The notes below the pieces were generated by a model. The model did no database searches, was not told where the DNA came from, and worked only from the letters and a program-made list of their open reading frames with translations. Positions 52,170 through 60,179 of a stretch of 64,000 nt of DNA are shown one piece after another. Numbering within the stretch: the first letter of the stretch is position 1; each line of letters starts with the position of its first letter. This DNA is from Sphingopyxis sp. H115. Lineage in GTDB: Bacteria; Pseudomonadota; Alphaproteobacteria; Sphingomonadales; Sphingomonadaceae. The stretch lies in NCBI RefSeq assembly GCF_001468465.1, contig NZ_LNSA01000004.1, positions 1 through 64,000 on the forward strand. The letters are read 5' to 3'. Both the position numbers and the translations under genes were made by a program.

Positions 52170-53362
52170 GCCGCCTCTCCGCGTCGATCCTCGTTCAGCA
52201 GATGATTGCCGTCGAGCGTGAACAGCGAAAAATGCTCATCCTCGAGATCGGCATAAAAACCGCGAAGGCGCTTCCACCGGATTACCGCGAAAGCGGCATT
52301 GGCCATGTTGAGATCGGCAACCTGGATGTTGCGCGCATATAGATCGTCGAGTCCCGCGCCTTCGAGCGGAATACGCCCCTTCGTACGCACCTGCTCGCGC
52401 ATCCCGGGGGTGCTCGTGGTGACACGTAGCTGCCCGACGAGCGCGCCGTCGACGAGATGCAGCCCCATGCCGACATCGATGAAGGGCAAATCGCGGCGCT
52501 CAAGCTCGGCGATGATCGCCGCCTTCGCTTCGCCGGCATCGAGGCAGAGAAACACGAAGCTCGCACTGCCTAAAAGGTCGAGGTTGCTCGGGCAGAGCCG
52601 GACCGCATGCGGCACGATATGGCGGTGCATCTGCGAATAGATGGCGGCGAGATAATCGACCTTCTTCGGCCGTTCGCGCAGTGTATCGAGCGCCGCCGCG
52701 CCCGGCGACCGGAAGGCATTATGCTGGAGGAAGTCGTCGTCGTCGAAAAGATCGATGCGCTCGACTGGAGTCTTGGCGATCTGGTCGAGCACATAGGAAC
52801 CGGTCCCGCCAAGACCGATGATCGCGACCCGCTCGCCGACCAGCTTCTGCGTCACCTCGCCGATCCCGGCGCGCGACGTCGCCGTGTCGAGATAGACAAA
52901 AGGTGAAAGATCGTCGTCGTTCGCGACGACGCGGCGCGTTCGCGCGGTCGCTTCAGGATCGATCGCCGCAGCTTCATTGGCGAGGATGGCAGCGTAGGTT
53001 GTCATCTTTTCGTGATAGTCGGCATAATGGCCAACTGCGGGCTTGCTAGAGAAACTATGGTCGATCACCAGCCCCTCGCCGAGCGGTTGCCGGGCGCTGC
53101 TGTTGATGATCCGGGCGAGCGGGTGCCCCCGGACATCGCAAGGCGTTTCGCCGGCGAACATCGCGACATGCGTTTTCGGGCGCTGGGTGCGATCGCCGGC
53201 CAGAGTTAGCTCCGAGACGAGCTTGCCGCGCGCAACAAGCCCTCCCGGCGTCACATAGGGAATGTTGGACAGGACGAGATGGCCGGCCTCGACGGCCACC
53301 TCATAGCCTTCCTCCTGCAGGCGGAGGAGGTCGGGATTACGACTTATCAGTTGCTGTGACAT
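52166..53362 (-). CDS. E1-like ThiF-family adenylyltransferase with N-terminal E2-like/DUF6791-type domain
   Basis: This is a 398-residue protein. The C-terminal half (about 175-398) is an E1/ThiF fold: ATP loop G183-L-G-G-T-G-S189, Asp cluster 207-210, Arg finger R218, Lys 234 and the Mg-site Asp 275 in FLCLDAGEAK. The N-terminal 170 residues form a separate domain (THVAMFAGETPCDV, KMTTYAAILA) probably of DUF6791 type, predicted as E2-like. The only Cys are C75, C257 and C273, so no Cys lies in the loop after the Asp where E1 enzymes carry the catalytic one; it is Ser/Thr-rich (T315-T318). It overlaps the Ubl gene by 26 bases and the DUF6527 gene by 4. Confidence 0.85.
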   Translation of the reverse strand: MSQQLISRNPDLLRLQEEGYEVAVEAGHLVLSNIPYVTPGGLVARGKLVSELTLAGDRTQRPKTHVAMFAGETPCDVRGHPLARIINSSARQPLGEGLVIDHSFSSKPAVGHYADYHEKMTTYAAILANEAAAIDPEATARTRRVVANDDDLSPFVYLDTATSRAGIGEVTQKLVGERVAIIGLGGTGSYVLDQIAKTPVERIDLFDDDDFLQHNAFRSPGAAALDTLRERPKKVDYLAAIYSQMHRHIVPHAVRLCPSNLDLLGSASFVFLCLDAGEAKAAIIAELERRDLPFIDVGMGLHLVDGALVGQLRVTTSTPGMREQVRTKGRIPLEGAGLDDLYARNIQVADLNMANAAFAVIRWKRLRGFYADLEDEHFSLFTLDGNHLLNEDRRGEAA

Positions 53363-53999
53363 GGAACGTCATCCCTTCGATCAAATGGACGCTCTGGCCG
53401 GGCAGGAGCGAGCCTTCGGGGTGGGGTTTGGGGCCTTTGCGATAGCTCACGGTGAAGCAGACGTTGGGGCCGCTCGGCGCCGAGGCGAACGCCAGCACGA
53501 GCAACTCCTCGAAGCTGATTGTGCCCGTCTTCACTTGATGCTTGCGCGCATTGACGATGATCGTGATCGTCTTCGGTGCAGCCTTGCGCGAGCGGATATG
53601 CTCGACGCCCTTGCCCGAAAGAGGGACCGCGCTCCCACGCTCGATCAGGCGATCGGCATCGGAATCGAGGTAGAGGTCGTGATCGTCCGGGATGCCCGCG
53701 ATGTCGCGAACCTCCGCTTCACCGATTTCATCGGCACCCCATTCCCAACCGCGTTCGTTTACCGTGAACATGTTTGTATGATCGGCTTCGAAGGTACGAA
53801 AGCGAAGACGTTTGCCCTTCTCAAGCTGGACGGCCTCCTCGAGCCCGACCGACTGGGCGATTCCGCCGTCGATCTGGATGAGCACAAAAGCGCTCGCGGG
53901 ATTACGGCCGGCCGAAACGCGCACCGCGCGCCCGTCAATGAGGTCATCGGTGGCACGAATGACGGCGCCATCGACTTGATATTCAAAATAGGCGGACAT
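53337..53999 (-). CDS. Multi-ubiquitin domain protein (three Ubl-like repeats)
   Basis: This is a 220-residue protein with three beta-grasp ubiquitin-like repeats: about 2-71, 76-138 and 143-217. Each starts with a short extended strand and ends with a pattern like G-x-x-V-x-L-x-x-G-x-x-F. It is the Multi_ubiq (PF14452-like) protein that belongs with E1-like and DUF6527 genes. The C-terminus is ATDKS, so there is no Gly-Gly tail. The start ATG 53999 has GGAG 7 bases upstream; an earlier Met at 54032 is less likely. It is the first gene of the operon. Confidence 0.85.
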   Translation of the reverse strand: MSAYFEYQVDGAVIRATDDLIDGRAVRVSAGRNPASAFVLIQIDGGIAQSVGLEEAVQLEKGKRLRFRTFEADHTNMFTVNERGWEWGADEIGEAEVRDIAGIPDDHDLYLDSDADRLIERGSAVPLSGKGVEHIRSRKAAPKTITIIVNARKHQVKTGTISFEELLVLAFASAPSGPNVCFTVSYRKGPKPHPEGSLLPGQSVHLIEGMTFHVTATDKS

Positions 54000-54151
54000 C
54001 AGGCTTCTCCAATTTGCCCCCGAAAGCAACACGCCCGGGACTCTTGCGAGCGAGTCTCAAATGGACTAGAACGTCAATCGAGTCTCGCTGTGGACTGTCT
54101 ATATCGAGACTTAATACACTTGCAAGTCCAAATCTGGAGAAGGGGAAAATT
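54000..54151. promoter_or_regulatory. Divergent promoter region between the Ubl operon and the RES-Xre pair
   Basis: The region has CGAGTCTCAAATGGACT (54051-54067) and CGAGTCTCGCTGTGGACT (54079-54096) as imperfect direct repeats about 28 bases apart, plus GAGACT at 54106-54111, which pairs with AGTCTC. These are sensible operator sites for the Xre antitoxin. A GGAGAAGGGG site precedes the antitoxin ATG. No clear consensus promoter could be fixed. Confidence 0.55.
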
Positions 54152-54541
54152 ATGACTGCGCTATCCGTCGCCTGGGAGGGCGGGGGACGATCAGCGATTC
54201 CCGTAGCGCTGGACGTCTTCACCCCACTCGCGGAAGCTTGGGGCCTTTCGACCGACGAGCAGATGCGTTTGCTAGGATCGCCGCCGCGTTCGACATTCTT
54301 CAAATGGAAGAAAGACGGAGGCACACTTCCCCGCGATACTATCGAGCGAATTTCGAACCTGCTTGCGATATGGAAGGCATTGGAGATATTATTCACCGAT
54401 CCTGCGGAATCGGAGGGGTGGGTGAGAAAACCCAATGCGTTTTTCGGCGGGGCGTCAGCGCTTGACGTCATGCTGGACGAAGGAAACTTCTTCGACATTG
54501 TTCGAGTAAGGCAATATCTCGATGCACAGCGAGGCGGCTAA
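54152..54541 (+). CDS. Xre/MbcA/ParS-type antitoxin of a RES toxin-antitoxin pair
   Basis: This is a 129-residue protein. The N-terminal part (about 20-90) is an Xre-like HTH (PLAEAWGLSTDEQMRLLG...STFFKWKK). The C-terminal part (about 95-129; KPNAFFGGASALDVML, RQYLDAQRGG) is the DUF2384/toxin-binding segment common to the antitoxins of RES toxins. It is divergent from the Ubl operon. Its end overlaps the toxin start by 20 bases. It probably binds the repeats in the divergent region and silences its own operon. Confidence 0.88.
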   Translation: MTALSVAWEGGGRSAIPVALDVFTPLAEAWGLSTDEQMRLLGSPPRSTFFKWKKDGGTLPRDTIERISNLLAIWKALEILFTDPAESEGWVRKPNAFFGGASALDVMLDEGNFFDIVRVRQYLDAQRGG

Positions 54542-55241
54542 ACTGCCCATCATCGCGATCGATGATGACAAGTTCCACAACATCATTCCGTCGCGTTTTC
54601 CGACGGTGCGCCTCTACGAGCGCATTGCGGACGGACGCGACGAGCTTTTTGCCAAGATCGAGGAAATCACGAACCCGCGTGTTCGTGAAAAGGATCGGCT
54701 GACCCGTGGCATGGCGGCTGTCGACCAAGACCAGCCGCGTTTCAAAAACTGGAATCACGCACCGTTTGTTTATCCTAATCCCGAGGGAAGCCGTTTTTTC
54801 GGTGCGAACCGCAATGTTCTGGAACTGGCTGGCTGCCTTCAGACCGCTCTTGCCATCTCAGTCGCTAAACGCGAGCTCTTCCTCTCTCGTACTGCCCAAG
54901 CCGCGACCTATGTAGAAATGCGTCAATTCGTGCGGCCCGTCCGCGGTACGTTCATCGACGCGCGCGGATGGGATGGTCAGGATGATCGCGAACGCTGCCT
55001 CGCGCTCGGCAAGGAAGTTGACGAGGCGGGTCGTGACGGGCTGCTCTTCAGTCCCCGCGAACGCCGCTCGGCGACCGGAATCACGGTCCTCAAACCCGAA
55101 TGCCTCGGCCGCCCAATCCAAGCCGAGCATTTCAAATATATGTGGAACGGCGAACGGATCACGCTGCTCTACGCGTTTGGTACTGGCCAGGAATATGATC
55201 CGCAGGACCTTTCCGAGCAGGCCCAGATCCTCGCCGCCTGA
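54522..55241 (+). CDS. RES family NAD+ phosphorylase-type toxin
   Basis: This is a 239-residue protein recognised as a RES-domain toxin by its partner and by fold signs. Arg/Tyr in RLYERI near the start match the active-site Arg region; GSRFFGANRNV and AISVAKREL follow, then VEMRQF. RES toxins degrade NAD+ and stall cell growth. The catalytic Arg, Glu and Ser could not be fixed with certainty from memory. It starts 20 bases before the antitoxin stop. The gene may act as an abortive-infection or stability module on the mobile region. Confidence 0.8.
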   Translation: MHSEAAKLPIIAIDDDKFHNIIPSRFPTVRLYERIADGRDELFAKIEEITNPRVREKDRLTRGMAAVDQDQPRFKNWNHAPFVYPNPEGSRFFGANRNVLELAGCLQTALAISVAKRELFLSRTAQAATYVEMRQFVRPVRGTFIDARGWDGQDDRERCLALGKEVDEAGRDGLLFSPRERRSATGITVLKPECLGRPIQAEHFKYMWNGERITLLYAFGTGQEYDPQDLSEQAQILAA

Positions 55242-55255
55242 GACACATCAGACGA

Positions 55256-55657
55256 TCACGCGCGAATTCGCAGATCTTCAAGTACCCGGAAGTCGCCGTC
55301 GCCCGGGCGCTTCACTTTCCAGAAGCGCCATCCGTTTACGTTACCTTTGGTGATGGCGCAGGCTGCGTCTGAAGGGCTGTTTCGGCGAATGCCATCTTCG
55401 CCGATCCACGCGCCCTCCTTGATTGCTGCGGCGTAGGTACGTCCCTTATAGGTCACCCGGAACTCGGTGCCATCGGGCAGGAAGACGCCTTTGAACTCGC
55501 ACCCCGCGAGCCCGGTTCCACTCGCGGTGAGAGGAACTTCCGCCCTAGCGTCGAGGTGCAGCAGCTTGCGGAGCACGTCGTTAATCGTTGTGGCCTCGTT
55601 GGGCCGCATGACGGTGAGAGCCTTATACACCTCAAAATCCACATCGATAACTGCCAC
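55256..55657 (-). CDS. Small RAMA/DUF4357-like domain protein
   Basis: This is a 133-residue protein. An N-terminal segment resembles the SeqA dimerisation end (DFEVYKALTVMRPNEATTIN then DVLRKLLHL). The C-terminal half (about 68-115) has the RAMA/DUF4357-type pattern GRTYAAAIKEGAWIG ... SPSDAACAI ... NGWRFWKV, often joined to or located near DNA methyltransferases. The function is unknown; DNA-methylation-related binding is likely from context. It is divergent from the PLD nuclease. Confidence 0.72.
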   Translation of the reverse strand: MAVIDVDFEVYKALTVMRPNEATTINDVLRKLLHLDARAEVPLTASGTGLAGCEFKGVFLPDGTEFRVTYKGRTYAAAIKEGAWIGEDGIRRNSPSDAACAITKGNVNGWRFWKVKRPGDGDFRVLEDLRIRA

Positions 55658-55686
55658 CCGAACCTCCTCAAGCTATCGAATCACGT

Positions 55687-55713
55687 AATAGCAGAAATAG
55701 TAGAAATAGCGAA
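55687..55713. repeat. Three 9-bp tandem repeats upstream of the PLD nuclease gene
   Basis: AATAGCAGA, AATAGTAGA and AATAGCGAA are three consecutive 9-bp units in an AT-rich part of the divergent region between the RAMA-like gene and the PLD nuclease. Confidence 0.75.
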
Positions 55714-55821
55714 AGTGAATTTTATTCGAACGTGCAGCGTGGCACGAGCCTGCCTTGCCCCTAAGCGGCGACCCATTGCGCTCGCTGCGTCTTTGAATGT
55801 AGTCCGGGTGCAGGGGGAACC

Positions 55822-56979
55822 ATGTCGCGTGAACTGATTCTGCAAGGTCTGACTAAACGGACCCATGCGGACGCCTTGAAAGAAATGTTCGGCGGAAGCG
55901 TATCGCGCGCGATCATGAGCGTAGCGTTTGTCTCGGAAAGCGGCGTCGAATTGGTGGAGCCATTCGTGCAGCCGCACGCCGCGAACGTTTTGGTATTCGC
56001 TGGCATTCGCAACGAAATCACTTCGGCGCAGGCGTTGAAGAAATTACTGGCGGCCGGCGTATCGTTATTTGTCGTAGATACAGGCTCGCGCTCACTGCTT
56101 TTCCACCCGAAGCTCTATTACGTCCGGGGCGACGATGGCGGGAGACTGTCGATCGGCAGTGCCAACCTGACGCTCGGCGGCCTGAACAACAATGTCGAAG
56201 CCGGGGTTTTGCTGCGCCTTGCCCCGGATGCCGATGTAGACATCGCCTTTGCAACCGAGCTCGAGGAGTTGTTCGACGGACTGGCTGCGGCGCACCCCGA
56301 GAATGTGTTTTCGATTCCAGATAATGCGGCAGTGGATGCACTGCTCGCTGCCGGTCGCGTGATCGACGAAACGCTGCGACCACCTCCCAGGCCTGCAACC
56401 GTCGCCAAACCGGGTAGCGCTGATCCCACTCCGCGAATGAAAATGGCGCCGCCGCCGATCTACAAGAAGAAGGCGGCCGCTGCCCCGGCAGCGCCCGTTG
56501 CTGCGCCTCTTGCTGCGCCCCCTCAAGTTGCTGCGGCTGCAACGGTTGAGCCGGAATTGCTGCTCGTGTGGGAGAGCAAGCCCCTGACCCGCCGGTCGCT
56601 TGGCATACCGACCGGACCGAACTCGAATCCGACAGGGTCGACTACCCTCGGTTCGGGTACCTTCGATCATATCGATCGGGTGACCTATTTCCGCAATCAG
56701 CTTTTCGGTCATTTGCTCTGGGCGAAGAAGGGAACGATCGAAACGGCCGAACAGGCTTTCGACTTAGTCATCAAAGGGGTCTTGCTTGGCACATTCCCCC
56801 TCACTCTGCGCCACAGCCTGACACGCGCCGCCGCGGCGCCTGTCGACCATAATTCGCCATCGGGACTAAGCTGGAATCAGGCGCGACCCTTAGTAGCTCG
56901 GGAAGACTTGCTGGGGCGTACAATGCGAATTTGGCAGTCGACTGTGGACAATTCGAAATTCCGCATCGACATCGATTAA
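55822..56979 (+). CDS. PLD-family nuclease, probable restriction endonuclease
   Basis: This is a 385-residue protein. The N-terminal part (about 1-180) has a single HKD-type catalytic motif: H95, K97 (FHPKLYY) and GSANLTLGG (Ser/Asn). It resembles the catalytic half of BfiI/NgoFVII-type endonucleases, which work as dimers without a metal. A Pro/Ala/Lys linker (about 190-250) joins a C-terminal domain (about 255-385) that may contact DNA. It overlaps the convergent DNA methyltransferase by 4 bases, which strongly suggests a restriction-modification pair. The exact sequence cut is unknown. Confidence 0.75.
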   Translation: MSRELILQGLTKRTHADALKEMFGGSVSRAIMSVAFVSESGVELVEPFVQPHAANVLVFAGIRNEITSAQALKKLLAAGVSLFVVDTGSRSLLFHPKLYYVRGDDGGRLSIGSANLTLGGLNNNVEAGVLLRLAPDADVDIAFATELEELFDGLAAAHPENVFSIPDNAAVDALLAAGRVIDETLRPPPRPATVAKPGSADPTPRMKMAPPPIYKKKAAAAPAAPVAAPLAAPPQVAAAATVEPELLLVWESKPLTRRSLGIPTGPNSNPTGSTTLGSGTFDHIDRVTYFRNQLFGHLLWAKKGTIETAEQAFDLVIKGVLLGTFPLTLRHSLTRAAAAPVDHNSPSGLSWNQARPLVAREDLLGRTMRIWQSTVDNSKFRIDID

Positions 56980-58631
56980 ACCTTCGCCTCGGGCAGATCC
57001 TCGGTCGAGGTGCGTTGCCTGCGATCGCGCAGTTTCCGCCACCCTTCCAACGCACTCAGCTGGCTCGCTTTCGATATACCGAGCGCGCCGAGAACCTGCT
57101 TGCCCTGCTTCTCCAGCGTCTCGTGCGTGGGCCGATTCCGGATCGAGGCGTCGAGTGCTTCAAGGTCGATGTCGGCATCCTTGGGGAGAGGGATCAGTAG
57201 GCGCTGGATCTCGGATGGGATCAGCTCGAGCACGCCTCCCCCATAGTGGCGACCCTCAAGTTCGGCGCTGAGCGCGGTCATTGGGTTGAGAAAGCAGCCG
57301 ACCAGTCGTTCGCCCGCTATGTCGCGCGTGCGAATGCGGTAGGCGGTGTCCGTCGTGTAGGCGCCTACCCTATTGAGGATCAGGCGCGGCGTGTCGTGTG
57401 ATCGCTTGAGCATGCCCACCTCGGTCGCATAGACTGACGGCACCTTGAACCAAGGCGCGCGGGTCCGGCATTTGAACCGCGTATGAAGCATTTCGCGTTC
57501 GCCGCTCTCGATGTAACGCTTAGGCCCGCTTTGCATGCTCGCGGGGGCATCGTCGAACCAGAGGAAGTTCGTCGGACTTCCCTTCTCGGCATTGGCGGCA
57601 TGCTGCCGCTCGTCGTAGATCACGCCTGGACAATGCTCGCTGCGCCCGAACATCGGATGGGCATATTTGGCGAGGCCATAGGTTTCGACGGTCTCGTCGG
57701 ATACGAGGAAGAATTTGTTCGCACCGGTGACGATGCCGACGTCGACGCGCGCGATATCGTCGAAGCGATGAACGTCGGGATGGGCCTCGAGCTCGTCGAA
57801 AAGGTCTCGCGTTTCGAGATCGAGCAGCGCGCGGGTCCATTTACCTGCGACGGTCTTACCGTTAATCGCCTGCGGTGCGGCGAACAGCTCCGCCGGCGCG
57901 CGGCGAATGAACTCGCGGCCACGAACCGGCACCATGCCCAGCCCCTCGGCCTTGTCGCTAGGGCCGTGGCGCTTCTCAGCCATGAGAATCACGGCACCCT
58001 GGAGAGTGCCGTCGAACCAGAGCTCTTCGGGATCGATGATGACGAGGCGTCGGCACTCCTTGCCCAGATAGCTGCGCAGCGACTGGGCATGGGTGACGTG
58101 GATGATTTCGGCGGGGACAACCATCGCGAGCCGCCCGCCGGGGCGCAACAGCGACATCGACGCGAGGATGAACGGAACCCAGGCATTTGTGTGCTTCGTG
58201 AACTTGAGATCGAGCTCGTCAAAAATGCGTGCTGCGCGGGTCTGGAATGTCGGCGGAAGGAACTGGTACCGGACGAAGGGGGGATTACCGACGACCGCGT
58301 CGAAGCGCTTGCCACCTTTTCCCATATTGTCGATGGCCCAAGCTAGGAAGTCCTCGGACCGGATATCCGCATTGGGGAGGCCGAGGCTTTTCGCTCTCTG
58401 CGCGGCTTTGCGCGCTTCAGTCGGATCTAGTTCGAACCCCGTTATCTTAGCGCTTTTGAAACTTCCTACATCTGCCAAAGCTTGAAGGAACGCACCGTCG
58501 CCGCAGCTTGGTTCCAGAATATGATCGGGATCGAGATCCTTCACCCACCGCGAAATATACGCGGCAAGATCCAACGGTGTATAGTAACCGCCGCGCAGCT
58601 TTTGCTCGGTCTGATCTTCGATGAATTTCAC
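56976..58631 (-). CDS. N6-adenine DNA methyltransferase
   Basis: This is a 551-residue m6A methyltransferase. The SAM motif I (LEPSCGDGAFL, about 39-49) and the catalytic NPPF (116-119, in VVGNPPFVRY) are clear. The C-terminal half is the target recognition part of the Eco57I/HsdM-like form. The GTG start has GGAGG 4 bases upstream. It is convergent with the PLD nuclease (4-base overlap), so it should protect the host from that enzyme. The methylated sequence is unknown. Confidence 0.9.
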   Translation of the reverse strand: MKFIEDQTEQKLRGGYYTPLDLAAYISRWVKDLDPDHILEPSCGDGAFLQALADVGSFKSAKITGFELDPTEARKAAQRAKSLGLPNADIRSEDFLAWAIDNMGKGGKRFDAVVGNPPFVRYQFLPPTFQTRAARIFDELDLKFTKHTNAWVPFILASMSLLRPGGRLAMVVPAEIIHVTHAQSLRSYLGKECRRLVIIDPEELWFDGTLQGAVILMAEKRHGPSDKAEGLGMVPVRGREFIRRAPAELFAAPQAINGKTVAGKWTRALLDLETRDLFDELEAHPDVHRFDDIARVDVGIVTGANKFFLVSDETVETYGLAKYAHPMFGRSEHCPGVIYDERQHAANAEKGSPTNFLWFDDAPASMQSGPKRYIESGEREMLHTRFKCRTRAPWFKVPSVYATEVGMLKRSHDTPRLILNRVGAYTTDTAYRIRTRDIAGERLVGCFLNPMTALSAELEGRHYGGGVLELIPSEIQRLLIPLPKDADIDLEALDASIRNRPTHETLEKQGKQVLGALGISKASQLSALEGWRKLRDRRQRTSTEDLPEAKV

Positions 58632-58962
58632 GTTGCCTCCGATGGGAAGAACCTACCCCGTACCTCCGGAATCAGCAACGGAAATCGAGAAACTTCAGAG
58701 ACTCAAGAGACTCTATTGCTACCTGTCGAGGAAGAACCTCTGGATGTGACGCCCGATTCTTTCCCGTGATCCATATCTTAGACAAGCGGTCCGGGTCCGG
58801 AAAGCGCCGCTGCGATTGATGGATAAAAATCATCCATCCCGGATGAGTTTCAATCGCTTTGAGCGGACCTTCCTCTGCCGCGCTCAACGTACATCTCAGG
58901 CTACCTTTTTTGTCTTCTTTTTGCCCAAACCCTCGAACCGAACCTTGGCACGACATTTAAGG
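58632..58962. other. Gap upstream of the methyltransferase gene
   Basis: No gene is supported; a 94-codon open frame on the minus strand (58672-58956) has no recognised content. There is one dyad-like region at 58813-58855, with GATTGA and TCAATC arms flanking two GGAT/ATCC pairs, perhaps part of the methyltransferase promoter or operator. The ECF sigma gene ends just after. Confidence 0.4.
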
Positions 58963-59472
58963 TTAGTCCCACCGCGCAGTCGCCCGCCGGCACCGAGCCA
59001 AGGCTCGCATCATATGATACTCGACCCCCTTTTCGCCGACACCAATATGTTCCGAAATCTGCCGATAGGACATGCCCTTTAAACGATGCATCAGGAATAT
59101 CCGCCGCGTCCGTCGCGGCAGGGCAAGTAGCGCGCGCCGATATGCCGCTCGAAGCTCCCGCCCCTCAATCTTCCATTCCTGTTCCGGCGGGAGAGGGGCA
59201 TCGCGCGCTTCGTCGAGTGGATAAAGCACGCACCCTTTCCGGTGCCACGTCCGCGCCCGGTTGATCACCAGATTGCGAGCCGTCCGCGTCAAATAGCCAT
59301 TGGGATTTTCGAGCCTATCGAAAGCCCCGCTTCGCAGCACACAGGTAAATGCCTCCTGCACGAGGTCCGGAGCTTCATCACGCCCAACTTTCCTCCGGAA
59401 GAAATGGAACATCCGATCGTGCTGCGCCCGGTAGAAGGCGTCGAATGTGGGGTAGGGTCCAGCGGTAGTCAT
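58963..59472 (-). CDS. ECF-type RNA polymerase sigma factor
   Basis: This is a 169-residue sigma factor. Region 2 (FHFFRRKVGRDEAPDLVQEAF...TRTARNLVINRAR) and region 4 (LPRRTRRIFLMHRLKGMSYRQISEHIGVGEKGVEYHM) are the two parts, as in FecI-like ECF factors. There is no FecR or other anti-sigma gene beside it. It overlaps the upstream nucleotidyltransferase by 4 bases (ATGA), so the two are co-translated. The regulon is unknown. Confidence 0.9.
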   Translation of the reverse strand: MTTAGPYPTFDAFYRAQHDRMFHFFRRKVGRDEAPDLVQEAFTCVLRSGAFDRLENPNGYLTRTARNLVINRARTWHRKGCVLYPLDEARDAPLPPEQEWKIEGRELRAAYRRALLALPRRTRRIFLMHRLKGMSYRQISEHIGVGEKGVEYHMMRALARCRRATARWD

Positions 59473-59960
59473 AGCCGGTCTCCCCGGCGCTCACCCATGG
59501 GCAGCGACGCATCGCGCGACGCACGATAGAGGGCGATCCCGCCCTCGATCCGGTCGAGGATGAAAGTGTCGCGCTCCGCCTTCGCGGTACGAATGTCGGA
59601 CTTCGAGTAAACCTCGATATCGACCGCGCAGCGATTGCCCAGCTCGCGGTCAATGGTTGCACGCGCGCGCCGCCAACAACGCTCGTCGGTGTAGAGCGGA
59701 TGATTGATGACGACCCAGAATTCATAATCGGAAAATTCGATCGTCCGGCTGTCTTCGTACCAGGATCGCCGTGCGTAGGGACCGATGAGGATGATCCGCT
59801 TGATCCGTCCCGGCTCGGGCGCTTGGATCTGCGACGGGTCGAACAGGCCGCGCAGGATGCGCGTGATGCGCTCGATTTCGCGCTGCTTGCGCCGGATGAG
59901 ATGGCCAACGCGCGCCATCACGACCTCGCGCGCGTAAACGTCGGTGGTTGGGGGTGTCAT
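59469..59960 (-). CDS. Degenerate nucleotidyltransferase-like protein coupled to the ECF sigma gene
   Basis: This is a 163-residue protein resembling the MNT (minimal nucleotidyltransferase) fold. LIGPYARRSW takes the place of the GSxxxGxx loop, with Pro61 instead of Ser. SDYE (78-80) replaces the SDYD pair, and VDIEVYSK supplies a third acidic strand (D114). The fold is kept but the catalytic Ser is lost. It has no HEPN domain. It is coupled to the ECF sigma gene (4-base overlap) and so may modify or sense something for that factor (inference). The ATG at 59960 is preferred; a Met at 59918 is possible. Confidence 0.62.
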   Translation of the reverse strand: MTPPTTDVYAREVVMARVGHLIRRKQREIERITRILRGLFDPSQIQAPEPGRIKRIILIGPYARRSWYEDSRTIEFSDYEFWVVINHPLYTDERCWRRARATIDRELGNRCAVDIEVYSKSDIRTAKAERDTFILDRIEGGIALYRASRDASLPMGERRGDRL

Positions 59961-60179
59961 TTGCAGCTCGTACCGCGGCGGTCCGCGCGATTGCGCGCGG
60001 ATGGGCAAGCGGTGTTCGCTGTGGTGCCGCCGAAGCGGCGATCAGCAACTGTCCGACACGCGGCCGGACCTACATGATGCCTGGCAGGATTATCCCCGGA
60101 ATGGCCGCCAGTCGTTCCATTCCGTGCCGACGACTATACCAGAATCCGGGAGTCCCGGCAAGCGGCGGCACTCAAACGC

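Noticed and set aside
58672-58956. 94-codon minus-strand open frame in the gap before the sigma gene
   Set aside because: No RBS of note, no domain and unlike neighbouring coding composition; treated as non-coding.
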